NCBI GenBank assembly: GCA_000310025.1
Contig: FN649745.1
Location: 1,532,828 to 1,596,827, forward strand
DNA length: 64,000 bases
Direction of reading: 5' to 3'
Origin: Ectocarpus siliculosus
Lineage: Eukaryota; Sar; Phaeophyceae; Ectocarpales; Ectocarpaceae
Positions 26,002 through 36,844 of this stretch are shown here, one piece after another. How positions within the stretch are numbered: position 1 is the stretch's first letter; every line of letters starts with the position of its first letter. Both the position numbers and the translations under genes were made by a program. The notes beneath the pieces were generated by a model. It saw only the letters and a program-made list of their open reading frames with translations, searched no databases and was not told the origin of the DNA.

Positions 26002-27233
26002 CCTGACTGCTCGTGCTCGATCCTGCTCACGGGGTCAACCTGCTTTCAGAACGAAGCAGCACCCAATCATGCATACCATGGTATATACATATAGTTAAGG
26101 TATCACGAACCGTTCGCAGGTTGCGACTGGTTCCTTTACCTTTCACTGGTTTTGTGGGACGACAGTCGCTCAAGAGGCGTGTGGGTTGGAAAAGTAGCTT
26201 CGAAATAGGCGACGAACCACGCAACTCGGACGTGTATTGTGATAAAACTTCATCTCATCGTCATGTCGAAATGGTAAGTCCGCCGAAACGTGCAAACGTG
26301 CACCACGGTTACCAAGCTGGAACTAACCCACCAGAGCTGCAGACTTCGGGGCGATCGCGATCTGGGATCTGAGACCTTCACCGCCGCGCTCCCCGTCTTC
26401 TTCTCCCTCTCAGTTTCCCTCTCTGTGTGTGTGTGTGTTTACAAAAGCGCTTGACCCGACTGGCATGTACGAAACGCAAACAAGCTGAATGTTCTCTTGC
26501 GCAAAGTCCTCGGGGATAACAAACGAGTTTCGTTTTGCCCAGCCACTGTCTCCGGGTATGACCCAAAAGTGCGGGGGTCGAGTTTTATAATGCGGGAACT
26601 CTGGAGATGAAGCGCTCCGAGGATACCCTCCATAAACCAGTAGGCCGTGGCACCCGTCCAACCTCTCTCATGAAACACCCCCCCGCGCGTCGAACCTCAG
26701 CAAATATGTGAAATGTGTTTAAGAAGTAGGTACGAGAGTAGTTCTCCCCCCCTCCCAGCCTTGAAAAGGATGATAGGGTGTCCAATAGCAATACCCAAAC
26801 AAGACCCAACGAAACACAACCACCTCCCTCGAGAAGACAAAGTTTTTCAGTCTGAACCAGACTGTGATCCAGAGCTTGTATCTGATTCAGTACCTTTTTG
26901 ATAACCAGTCATGGTTTTTGTTTGCACAGGAAATGCTGATGTCAGGAACCGGCCGGGCACACTTGAATGGCAACGCCTATATTTTTTTCAGGAATATGAA
27001 GAAGAGTCACTTGAAGGCAACAAGAGCACGAACTAACTTGTGAAGAATTTGGAAACATTCAAACAGAGCGGTGAGTGGTATGGTTCCTCGTCGGCACTAC
27101 TAGTGATGAAACGTTAGCAGAACATGAATGGTGAATGTATCGGGAAAACAATCTGAAACAAGAAAAGCCTCCCAAAAAGTTGACGCGCCGAAGAAGTCGA
27201 AATTGTTTAACAAAACTTGTGAAAAAGACGTTG
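26002..27233. other. Spacer without recognised gene
   Basis: Upstream of the GPI-protein gene. A (GT)n tract lies near 26,425-26,440. No convincing coding frame or repeat was seen. Confidence 0.45.
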
Positions 27234-27589
27234 CACAGGTGGCCAGTGGGCACCGTTACGGGGGGGTTAAAGCGACCTGTAACCCCTAGGTGTTGTGCGA
27301 TCTGCGTAACCCCCTCGGGCACACCGTTCTCAACCGTCCAAGGTCAGGCAAGGTTCGGAAACGCCGCCCTAAACCCAGTTAAGGGACATCTGTATCCGTA
27401 CGAGGTTACAGGCGAGGTTGTCCAAGCCCAAGAATGTCAATGCCTTGTCGCGAAAACTACCCGCCGTTGTCCACAGAGTACACACCAATCAATATATTTG
27501 GAATTCGCGGCAATAGAGAAATACCTTAACAGCTACAAAAAAAGTGCCGGCATTGTAAGGCCGATTTTAGTTGACTACACCGTGCAAAC

Positions 27590-27900
27590 ATAAGAGTACG
27601 CCCCCCCCCCCTCCGCACCAGTACTATTTCAAAGGAACCCCCTCCTCGCCGCTGATCTGTAACTGCCCACCGGTCAGCCCGCGAGTAGCCCCTCACGCCT
27701 TCGTGAGTTCTTATCTTCTTGCAGCTGCCGCGTTTTGGGGCTCTGTTCTTATCGGCAAGCACATTATTACACCACGAAGGCGGGTTCTTGTTCTTAACAC
27801 CACGTCGGGACTGAGCACGTGTTCTTATGGCCAATTTCTTTGATTTGATGTTTTTTGAGGCCGTACTTCTTGACCGCTAAATTCTTAAGTGCGAGTGTAA
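27590..27900. repeat. TTCTTA-rich segment related to the MITE at 30,081-30,517
   Basis: It contains GTTCTTATC, GTTCTTATCGG, GTTCTTAACACC, GTTCTTATGG and ATTCTTAAG at irregular spacing, the same motif that fills the MITE 2.3 kb downstream. ATAAGAGTACGCCCCCC at its left edge recurs at about 28,984. It may be an old, end-less copy of the same element. Confidence 0.3.
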
Positions 27901-28171
27901 TCTGTATATTTTGTCATCATTATGTAGTACCGAAGCAACATAGACATGGACCTACTATTTGATATGATTAAGGTTAGGGTTAGAAATACGAACGGCAACG
28001 ATCGGGGGAAAAAGAAAAGACTTCGAAAAAGAGAGGGGCGATGATTACTATACGATGCCTCTGTAAAAGTCAATACGACGACACGGACGTAAAGCTGTCT
28101 CCTTAAAAATTACTTCATGTAGCGGTCGAATATATACATATCTAAAAAGAATTGCGCGCCTAGCATAATAC

Positions 28172-29619
28172 CTGAAACGTCGGAGTTTCCCCCCCCTGGT
28201 AGAGTTTTCCCCTCCCCCCACTATGGGAGAGGAGAGGTTGCCGAGAATAGTATGGGAGGCGAAGTGGACAAACAAAAAGAGGGGTAGACAACCACGGAAT
28301 GGGTCAACGTTGTAGAGGACGTATGGAAGGGGTTAGACATGGACGAAGATGAAACGCTGGAAACGGAGGGTCTACAGGGGTTCAAGGAGAAGATATCTGT
28401 TGCTTGTGCCGAGAGAGAAGAACAAAATCTAAGGAAAAAAACCAAGGGTAAGGAGGGTCTAGAAGTGTACGGAATGTTGAAAGAAGGAAGAGGGTTCAAG
28501 GAATACCTACATGGACCAATGGATGCAGGGACAAAGCTTAAGGTCAAATTCAGGACCGGGGACATAGGCCTTCGAGAACGTCGACGAAGGCATAGGACGG
28601 TAGACGACGAAGACGACAAGTTCAAATGTGATTGCGGCTTCGAATGCGAAGACCGTGTTCATGTAGTCGCAGGAATGTCCGTGGTACGAAGAGGAGAGGG
28701 AATTGTACATGACTGAGCTGGGAAAAATACAAGGGACGTACAGGGAGATGTTTGAGGCATGGAATAGAGAGGAGAGGACGGTAGATGTACTGGGGAGTAG
28801 GAAGTGGGTTGAAAAGGCGGGAAGGGATATCGTTAGGATAGACAGACTAGGGAAGACACTTTTGAGCCACCTGTGGCAAAGTAGGAAGGAACGATTGGCC
28901 ATCGGTGATCGGTCGTGTTGGAACAATGCTCCGTCCTCTCGAGGACGCGTGGTCAATGGTCTTACCGCTAAGGCATGCAAAAAATAAGAGTACGCCCCCC
29001 CACTACCTTTTCGGCCTGGAAGCATGGTTTCTTTGATTTAGCCCCGGGGTAGATCGTTTTCGAACAAAAAAAAAGATCCCCCCGGGTATTTCAATGTCCC
29101 CCCGGGGTACCAGTTTTCCCACGGGTCCCCCCCCGGGGGGTTGTATTTCTCAATTTTCTGAGTCGATTTTATTGCATCGCGGAGGACGAAAAGCACGATA
29201 TGGGACGGAAAGTATTGTTGCAGATGTGCGCTTGGAGCGAGATTGAGGTGTACCGTTTGTCACTGGAAGGCGGGCCCTTCCTTTTCGTGGAATTACTTGC
29301 GGGACGAGACAAACTCCTTCTGCTGCTGTCCTCCTTGCTGTCTTTTTTCTCTTCGCCTTCGTTGCTCATACGTTCCTCCTCCCTCTGTTTGTTGAACGCT
29401 TGCTCGTAAACCTTATCCATCTCAGTTTCGCCACTCTCTGTGTGTTTGGTGTGTGGACCATCATTAATTTGCACAACTCCCCGAGGGGGGGGTTCCCCTC
29501 GGTGTAGCGTTGGAACACAAAAAACTGACCCCCCCGGGACGTCAATTTCCCCCCGGGGGGTTTGGTTTCAGAAAAGAAACGATCCCCTTTCCCCAGGGGG
29601 AAAACTCCGACGTTTACAG
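28172..29619. repeat. Inverted C-rich arms flanking the LINE fragment
   Basis: The left arm 28,172-28,200 (CTGAAACGTCGGAGTTTCCC...) is inverted at 29,591-29,619 (...GGGAAAACTCCGACGTTTACAG), about 26 of 29 positions alike. Between them lie many short CCCCCGGGG-type palindromes (about 29,075-29,145 and 29,475-29,565). This looks like a second inverted-repeat element nested in the 3.4-kb one. Confidence 0.4.
28215..28987 (+). pseudogene. 3' fragment of a non-LTR (LINE) retrotransposon ORF
   Basis: The frame from 28,339 reads LKVKFRTGDIGLRERRRRHR and then FKCDCGFECEDRVHVVA. This matches the zinc-binding tail that follows reverse transcriptase in many LINEs (RTG..., CxCG...E...HV...CP). The reading then continues in the next frame near 28,680-28,700 (YMTELGKIQGTYREMFEAW, to about 28,985), so there is a frameshift; another lies near 28,275-28,300. 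The reverse transcriptase core is absent. It is a dead 5'-truncated copy, as usual for LINEs. Confidence 0.55.
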
Positions 29620-29834
29620 TATGTTGTTGTGGAACATAACACTTCTGACCAAAAACTTCCCATTAAAGATTGGCAATGGAAGACGACAATATTCGGAGTT
29701 TCTGCTTTTGGGTGGGGGGGACGGCAAAGTGTGCGCCTATCGGCCGCGTCGTGGGCGGTGTTGTGCCACACAATTTTTTCAGCCCCCCACTATACATTCA
29801 TGAGATTTACGGTTACGTCGCACACGCCATGTCA

Positions 29835-29910
29835 CAACACGTAGCGCAGCTGTAGAATGTACACCCTGATACTCGTAAAACGCCGGTTCGAAATCCCGCC
29901 TACTCGTGTT
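29835..29910 (+). repeat. tRNA-derived SINE head (candidate)
   Basis: TAGCGCAGCTG at 29,842-29,852 fits the Pol III A box (TRGYNNARNNG). GGTTCGAAATCC at 29,884-29,895 fits the B box, and the spacing of about 42 bases is as in tRNAs. The arms do not pair well enough for a working tRNA. A T-run follows. Confidence 0.35.
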
Positions 29911-30080
29911 TTCTTCCTTGACAAGACTTCTCCGTGGAGCCTCGCGCACCGCGACCGTAGGGTGGAAAAAGGTGAAAACCCTCACACATTTTTTTTTCCT
30001 CGACCCTTTTTTATCTCCCTCCCCCTCTTCACACCCACCTTCGCATGATGACCACTTTCTTTCACAACCCGGGCACGTTA

Positions 30081-30517
30081 CAGTTGGCGCCCGCAGTTAA
30101 GAAACGCTTATTTCAGGTCCAGCCTCGAATTCTTATTGTGGGCTATAAACTCAGCGTATATCGTTCAGTTTCTTATATCATGTTTCATATTTTTTAGAAG
30201 GAAGGTGCTTCTTGATGTCCCCGAGCTGGCTCGTCGACAGCTCTTTCTTGTTGATAATGCACTATGGGAGGGGGGGGTAGGGGGAGAGGGGGAAAGAGCG
30301 AGAGAACTGTGGGGTTTGTTTCTTATTCGACACACTCCCCCGTAAACCCTCGTTTCTTATGTAGTAGGGCAGCGGTCGCCGCTGTGTTTCTTATTGAGAC
30401 ATTTCTTGTTGTGTGACCCAGATTGAGCTATGTTCCTTAACCCTATTTTCTTGTTTTTCGTAAAAAAGTGAGCCTCAATTTCTTAACAAAATATTTCTAA
30501 ACTGCGGGCGCCAACTG
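30081..30517. mobile_element. Tc1/mariner-like MITE with TA target duplication
   Basis: CAGTTGGCGCCCGCAGTT begins at 30,081 and is perfectly inverted ending at 30,517. TA flanks both ends (30,079-30,080 and 30,518-30,519), the target of Tc1/mariner transposases, and CAGT is a common start of that superfamily. The 437-bp interior has no coding frame and is filled with TTTCTTA-type motifs. The element is non-autonomous. Confidence 0.65.
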
Positions 30518-30624
30518 TATGCCGGCTTGGCCTGTAACCCCCCTACGTTATCCCATGTAATAACTACTCGTTGGCCGGAGGTTACTCAACGCCCCCGTAC
30601 AACGGTGCCCACTGGCCACCTGTG

Positions 30625-31800
30625 TGAGCTGTAGAGAGAACGTGTGGGTGCCTTACGGACGAACTTCGTCGAAGTCAAGAAAAACTGGCTGGCGGAGAAT
30701 AACATGTGTGTTTGTTCGAAACACTTTCTTCAACATGGGGGAATCGCTCGAGACTTGCAATACCTCTAAAGGACGTGCTTTGGGTGCAATAGGGATAAAG
30801 CAGCAGCGCGAACGGAAAGCGGTCGCCTGGGGCGGCGCCTTTTGCTTCGAACAAGGCCGTCCAAAAGCGGGAACAACTTGTAGTAGTCTCAAAGAGGCGG
30901 GGTCACCACGTATCGCCTTCTCTGCCTTCATTCATTCTACGGCTTATGTGTTGACTGATTATTTTCTCGGGTATTGTTCAAATGGCTGTGCATTTTACGC
31001 GGACTTGTGCTCTATTCTCCTCGGCTGCTCCAAGTTGAAATCTTTGCGGAATATTACCTTTGACCATGCGTCTCGACGAGCCACTCATACATACTTGACG
31101 ATAGCATGTCGTTAAGACGGTCAATGAACAAAATTTCCATGGGTGACAACTGACGCCGCCAGTGGGCGGGTGGGGCCATCTCTACTACATCTCGATGCGT
31201 CATTCTAGGGGCGCCTTTATTCTTTTGAGGAGCGGCTTGAGCGGCTCACTCACTGTTGGCGTTTTGCATCGACTTCTACAAGTACATGTAAACTAAGAAC
31301 GCGCAACAACCTGAGCTGGTCAATCAAGCAGTCGGGGCGACGTACGAAGCCGAGCCTCAACAACCCCAAACACCCAATACAAACAGGTTATTCCCTCCTC
31401 GGACGCTGCATAGAGGTGAAACTTACTGACTGGTGGCACTGGAGGCACGGTTTGTGGTTGGGACAGCCACCGGCTAACCTAGGGGCGGATATATAGTATT
31501 GCGTGCACTTGCCCGGAAATTTATTATTATTTCTCTTGCACTTTGGCTCTGGCTGATACGATGGTTGGGAGTGCATGGCACACACACACGTGAAATTGGC
31601 TGAAGTTTGCCTATGTTGGATGTACTCACAGCATTGACAGATTATTGCAACCGAGGAATGTTCCTAGAAGATGGAGCGGGGAATTTTGGGGTTCCGCAGT
31701 TGTAATAAATTGGGGGAATGGTGGTACCATCTTTGCCACATATTCTTGATTTCTGGGTATGCGTGTCTGCAACGGTGTTGGCCACGTGCCCTTGATTAAT
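30625..31800. other. Spacer without recognised gene
   Basis: A 163-codon plus-strand frame (30,624-31,115) has no recognisable motif and a 92-codon frame opposite it. I regard both as chance. Nothing else was seen. Confidence 0.4.
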
Positions 31801-31818
31801 TCATCTTCCTTTTTCCCG

Positions 31819-31961
31819 GCTATCACGCCCTGGGCTATCACGCCCGTGTCCATACTACCTATCCACCAGCTATCACGCTGCCAGGCTTTCACGCCTCTAG
31901 GCTATCACGCCATCACAACAGCTATCACAGCACCAGCGTCAACACATCAGAGCTATCACGC
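31819..31961 (+). repeat. Irregular tandem motif GCTATCACGC, seven copies
   Basis: Copies start at 31,819, 31,834, 31,869, 31,885 (GCTTTCACGC), 31,901, 31,921 (GCTATCACAG) and 31,952, so spacing varies from 15 to 35 bases. This is unlike a simple satellite. No coding role is evident. Confidence 0.6.
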
Positions 31962-32427
31962 TCCGGAATCATAGATGCGGCGGGTTACCACACCCGTGGG
32001 CAGTTTACTGTATTTTATCGTTGCCGGCAAACTCGCCGCGCGGTTCTTTTATTTTTGCCGTCTACAACTGCGCCGGGCGCACCAAGCCACCCAACAGCCT
32101 ACGTGCAGGCCAGAAGACCTAAAGAAAGTAGACGGACGGAAAAACAAAACCGAAGAGGTCACATCAGCCCCAGCAAACACAACAACAGGGCTGATGTACA
32201 GCCTCGCAGTCGGTCTGGTTTTGCACCCTGCTTCTACTCCCGCTCTCGCTCTGTGTCTGTCTGTATCTGCTTGTCGGTCTCAGTCTGACTCTCTCTATCT
32301 GTCTGTCTCTCTCTGGCCTGTAATTCTTGTGACACAATATATGCATAGCGGCGGGCGGAAAAAAAAAAATCCGGATCTTTGTGGCATATATATTTAGAAA
32401 CGCAAGGTTACGTTCTTTCAGTAACAA

Positions 32428-32605
32428 GCACCCCCTGGTGTAGTGGTAGCGCGTGGAATACGTTTTGATGTGAGGTGGGTTTGAATCAGATGATGCCTTA
32501 TGTTTTTTCTCCCTGAGAAAAAATCATGACGGCATCAGCTCCCACCGCGCTGTGCGAAGGACGCTGCACCTTGGCGTTTAAAAACCCAACAAATAAATAA
32601 TGAAT
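32428..32605 (+). repeat. tRNA-derived SINE (candidate) with A-rich tail
   Basis: TGGTGTAGTGG at 32,436-32,446 fits the A box, and GGGTTTGAATCA at about 32,478-32,489 resembles a B box at tRNA-like spacing. A unique body follows, then an AAACCCAACAAATAAATAA tail near 32,582-32,601. The cloverleaf is degenerate, so I prefer a SINE to a tRNA gene. Confidence 0.45.
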
Positions 32606-33559
32606 ACCAAAATAAATTATGAACACCACACAAAATATATATTATTATTACTTGTCAACGGTCAACCCGGCGGCCCGCGAGCGTCCACATCAAGCGTCGT
32701 CGTTGATCGGCACGTTGATCTGCACGTTGGTCGGCTATCTATATGCATACGTTATCCGGTATCTCGAGGAGGTTACAGCCCCATGTGTACACGTTTTCCG
32801 GTATCTCGGATGATAATAAGTAAGTCGCGTTGCTCCCACAGCACACGGCAGGCTGCAAGCCCCCCAAAAAAGAAGAAACAGAAACAATTGACCACCAGGA
32901 GGATAGGGGCAAGGAGTGGGTTGGGCAATCCAATGCAGGTGGTACATGCACGCAGGGACGTGATCGAATAAAGATTACCCGGCGCATTGTACACTACTGC
33001 TGAATGATGTTCGGGACATCATTCATTTGATCATGCACACACTTTGCTGGGGTTTCGGAAACGTGTGTTCCGAAGATGGAGGCAACGAAGCCACCTTTCA
33101 CCTTGTAGTTGCCGGGGCGTGCGTGTGGAACAGCAGTTATCTCATCCAAGGTGCGAGGCTAGCCTTCAACATCCCGTTAGACCTCAATAGCCACTGACAG
33201 ACCGTAAATAGACCTCGAGGTAAAGTAGACCTCGTGTGTACCGTTCGCCGGTTGGTTGGTCGGTTACATACATACGACGATGTTTTTTTTTTAATTTATT
33301 CCATGGTATATGACACAATCTCTACCTACAGAAAGAAGTCTAAGATAGATTAGCAATGGATCTATAGCGTCAGCGAAAGGCTACCTGTATGTCTACGGTT
33401 TCCCGAACAGCACACAGCGATATCTCCCCTGTGGGTAACAGGCTCAACAAGGCAGTTTTGGTAGCCATCTTGTGTATCTGTCTGGATGACATATATATGT
33501 TATTTGGGAAGTTTGTAGACCGAAGTTTTTTTTTTTGTTTGGTCAAAACATGTACTGAT

Positions 33560-33985
33560 GTCTGTCGTGAAAATTCAACGTCCATGGTGCCTATAGAGGC
33601 TATGCACACGGGGCGAAAAGGGGAGACCATCCGACTCCTCTCCTCCTGCTGTTGTACGTGGAACTTGACGCAGGAAATAGAGCACAGAGTTTATCACTGC
33701 TGTTGTCGAGCCTGCGCATATAGAGCAGAGTGCATACAGCCGCAGATTCGGGTTTGTTAGCGGAAACACACCTACCTTCAGCAGCAGTACGCAGCTTGGG
33801 GGCTTTTTCGATGCTCCTGCTCGATCTTCTCTCTCCCTGACGTGTCTCTCCGTCTCAACGTTCTGGAGACTGCGGAAGACACAGCGTGCGTGGCTGGGGT
33901 GTGGGTGTGGGTGTGTGCGTGTGCGTGTGAGAGAGAGAGGAGAACGCAAGAGCGTGCGGGAGGGAGGGATATGAAAAGACGAACC
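33560..33985 (+). repeat. Dispersed repeat family, copy A
   Basis: The block 33,830-33,900 (TCGATCTTCTCTCTCCCTGA ... AGACACAGCGTGCGTGG) followed by GT/GA-rich sequence is shared with 45,569-45,645 and in part with 62,825-62,870. No coding frame. The family is unknown. Confidence 0.55.
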
Positions 33986-34133
33986 ACCACACACACTACT
34001 TGCGCGAACTTCGAACAAATATTTGTCCGTGTTGAGCACATAATTTCTCTGGGCTGTCACCGCCACAAGAATGCTTGGTGATGCGGTCCCTCGTTATTTG
34101 ACGACCATTTGCAGGTTACAAATGTTTCAAATT

Positions 34134-34627
34134 TAATTAAGGAATAACATATACACACACAGAAAGACTATACCCATTCGAGATATACATGTTTCAAATT
34201 TGTTTCTATTCCAAGAAACAATCATGTACTACTACATACTGCTGTTGTAGTCGGGGTAGCAAAGCTTCCAATGCAGAGGAGAAGAGACAGAACCAGAACA
34301 CCCAAGGTCGTTGCAGAGTAGTGTTGGATATATCGTATCGATTTTTTTGGATATATCGTATCGAATTATCGTATCGATATCGGTTATCGAAAAAAGTTCG
34401 TTCTTTCGATTTCGATAATTCCGATAATTCGATACAATCTGGATATCGATACGATAATTCGATTAATACTCCACGGAACCCCCACAGCAGCAGCACATCG
34501 CACAGCAAACAGCAAAGGCTATGACATTCCATGAATTTTACAATATTATTCCGTTCGACTGTCTGTGGGTATATCTCGAATGGGTAGTCTTTCTGTGTGT
34601 GTTTTTATTACATGTATTCCTTAATTC
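34134..34627. mobile_element. MITE-like element with about 50-bp inverted repeats and palindromic core
   Basis: AATTAAGGAATA...CACACACAGAAAGACTA...CCCATTCGAGATATAC at 34,135-34,187 is inverted at 34,568-34,630. The core (about 34,327-34,470) is made of ATCGTATCGAT-like units that are themselves near-palindromic. No coding frame. Confidence 0.6.
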
Positions 34628-35434
34628 CTAATAATACTGTATGTCTAATAAACCAGCAAACTGTCAATAGACACTGCGCCGTGTCCCCTGTGAAGGTTAC
34701 AATTAACAATACACGATCAACGGAGGGTTTCTCCCCGATATTTTGTCGTTGACCCAGTAGAGAACTACAAGGGGATGCATTGTAAAATGTAAGTTACTGT
34801 TATGGCGGCTGCGCGCAGAATCTACACAAAATACTATAATGGGCCGTGACTGTTCGATGGTTACGGCGCTAGGGGTCTGGGGGCTATATTCAGGAATCGA
34901 AGTATCGAACACTTCCCTGTTTGCCCTCTAGAGTGATCGAAGAGGCGGCGGATATGCCGCATCTACGAAGAAGAGGACAACTTCAACTTGTCCCTTCGCG
35001 ACACGTTCTCACGAACGTTGTCAACAACCACCGGTGTTTATTAAACACCCCCAATGTGGATGAAAGTTAATAAAGCCTGTTAAAGTGCATATATCACCCG
35101 TCAACCCGCTAACAATATGTCTATCACATGCCTCACTATGCATGTTAACATGAGCGAACGGGTGATTGCCGTGTGGGCCGTTGGTGAGTAAATGACGGTC
35201 GAATTCGGCACGACGGTCGTCAGCAAGCTGCTACATTGTTTGCCAGATACCGTACGAGAGTGGAGACCATCATGGGAGAGACACGTGATCCAGGTGAGCG
35301 CCCCGCTCCTCCCACCTTGCCCACACTGTTCCCAGCCCCGAGGAATAAGGTCTACGCACGAACTGTACTCAGCTACGAAAGGTGAGAGAAGTCACATTGT
35401 ATGAGCGCTTTCCTTTTTTAGCTGTTTTAACATT

Positions 35435-36458
35435 GGGGAGTTTCGGAACCGTGTTCGACCAAAATAGATTTAGGTGGAACTTCTAGATTTAGGTGGAAGG
35501 GTCTAGTTCTGGGAACGTTCCTCAAAGCGGGGGAACATCGAGCTCCTAAATCTGGAAAGGGACTTTCAGATTTAGAAAAGTAGAGGCTTGGCGCCGCTTT
35601 TTTCTAAATCGAAATCGCTTTCAGGAGACGATATAGATTTAAGGAGGAAGGAGCAAAGAGACCCACCACCACAACAACAACAGCTGTAGTATGGAGCTCC
35701 AGGCACCACGGAAGGTGCGGTTGTGTGGGCTCCATCGCTGCCAACGAAGAGAGGAGGTCAGACCTACACCTACCTGGGGGTTGGTTGCTCTGCGTGTGTG
35801 TGTGGAAGTGCGGTACGTATATGAGGCGTGGAGCATTCCAAGAAAGAAAAAGCACGCGTGCGTGCGTGCGTGTGTTTGATCACCACCTACCTGTCAGTCT
35901 GTTTTGTTGTTGCTGCTGCTGGGTTGTTGCTGGGCAAGAGAAGAAGCGACACGAGGAAAAGAGGAAGATCAGACTTGTCTAGACGGCTCGGCGATGAGCT
36001 CTACTATATATATGTAATCGGGGTGTAGTGTGTGTGTGCGTCTGCTCTCTTCTTGTTTGCTTCTTCCTCTCTCTCTCTCTCCTCTCTTTCTCTCTCTCGT
36101 GGAAAACGCTATTTCTCTCGTTCGCACACAGCAACAAAAGAGAAGTGAGGCTCTTTGATCACCCTCCTCCTCACAGATTGCACTGTTGGTGCAGCCCCTC
36201 AACTACATGCGTGCGTGGTCTGTGTCAACCTCCTCATCAACCTCCACACCGCCGTGTGTGTGTGTCTGCCGATGTGTGATGTGATGTTTCGATGCAGCAG
36301 CAGCTGTCCCTTTTTTTTTTTCTGCCGCCTTTCCGCGCCGGCGTGTTTTCTTGCCGCGTTCAACTCCGTGGTCTCCACAAAATAAAGTTCCGAGAACGTT
36401 CGTTACACCTAAATCGAAAAGTTGTCTTCCTAAATCGAGAAGTTGTTCCGAAACTCTC
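35435..36458. mobile_element. 1-kb inverted-repeat element with GATTTAGG subterminal motifs
   Basis: GGGGAGTTTCGGAAC at 35,435 is mirrored by GTTCCGAAACTCTC ending at 36,458. Inside both ends several copies of GATTTAGG (or CCTAAATC) lie in inverse orientation, a pattern typical of transposase-binding subterminal repeats. The interior has CT and GT microsatellites but no transposase. Confidence 0.5.
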
Positions 36459-36600
36459 TATTACCTACAGATGTTTTTGTACTTAGCACCAGCTGGCATC
36501 ACTGGTGGTATAAATCATCAGTGTATAGACTTAAAAAGACTCGAAATAAGTCCAGTACCCAGCCGGTTTCCCTCCACTCACTGAAAAGACTCCACCACAT

Positions 36601-36668
36601 CCCGTTCGACTGTGGGTATATCTCGAATGGGTAGTCTTTCTGTGTGTGTTTTTATTATTCCTTAATAC
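36601..36668 (+). repeat. Partial second copy of the 34.1-kb MITE end
   Basis: The CCGTTCGACTGT ... GGGTATATCTCGAATGGGTA ... GTGTGTTTTTATTA block is nearly identical to the right end of the element at 34,134-34,627. A short stretch after it (GTCATAGCCTTTG) also occurs inverted in that element. Its other end was not found. Confidence 0.5.
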
Positions 36669-36844
36669 CGGTATAATATGTAGTGGTTGTTATATGTCAT
36701 AGCCTTTGTCGCAAAGCACACAGCACAGCGCACAGCTGCAGCTACATACAGCAGTGCACAGCTCAACAGACAGACACACGATTGCACACGTAGCACACAG
36801 CACAGCACTTCGAAGCGGCAGGGTGCAATTCTGCGGGTGGGTGC

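Larger units (their letters stand above)
27234..30624. mobile_element. 3.4-kb composite element with terminal inverted repeats
   Basis: CACAGGTGGCCAGTGGGCAC at 27,234 is repeated in inverse orientation ending at 30,624 (GTGCCCACTGGCCACCTGTG). The match extends inward through a G-rich or C-rich stretch (ACCGTTACGGGGG against CCCCCGTACAACGGT). No matching target duplication could be read at the ends. No transposase frame was recognised. Other elements are nested inside: a LINE fragment, C-rich inverted arms and a TA-flanked MITE. The superfamily is unknown. Confidence 0.5.

Noticed and set aside
27968-27982. Telomere-like GGTTAGGGTTAG
   Set aside because: Only about two units, in the middle of repeat-rich DNA; too short for an interstitial telomere array.
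30624-31115. 163-codon frame with VCSKHF-like piece in another frame, suggesting a THAP finger
   Set aside because: Only one C-x-C-x3-H fragment fits; no AVPTIF-type end or spacing, so THAP cannot be supported.
31819-31961. CRISPR-like array
   Set aside because: The repeat is only 10 bases with irregular short spacers, in a eukaryotic genome.
32428-32505. Intact tRNA gene
   Set aside because: A and B boxes are present but acceptor and anticodon stems do not pair; treated as a SINE head.
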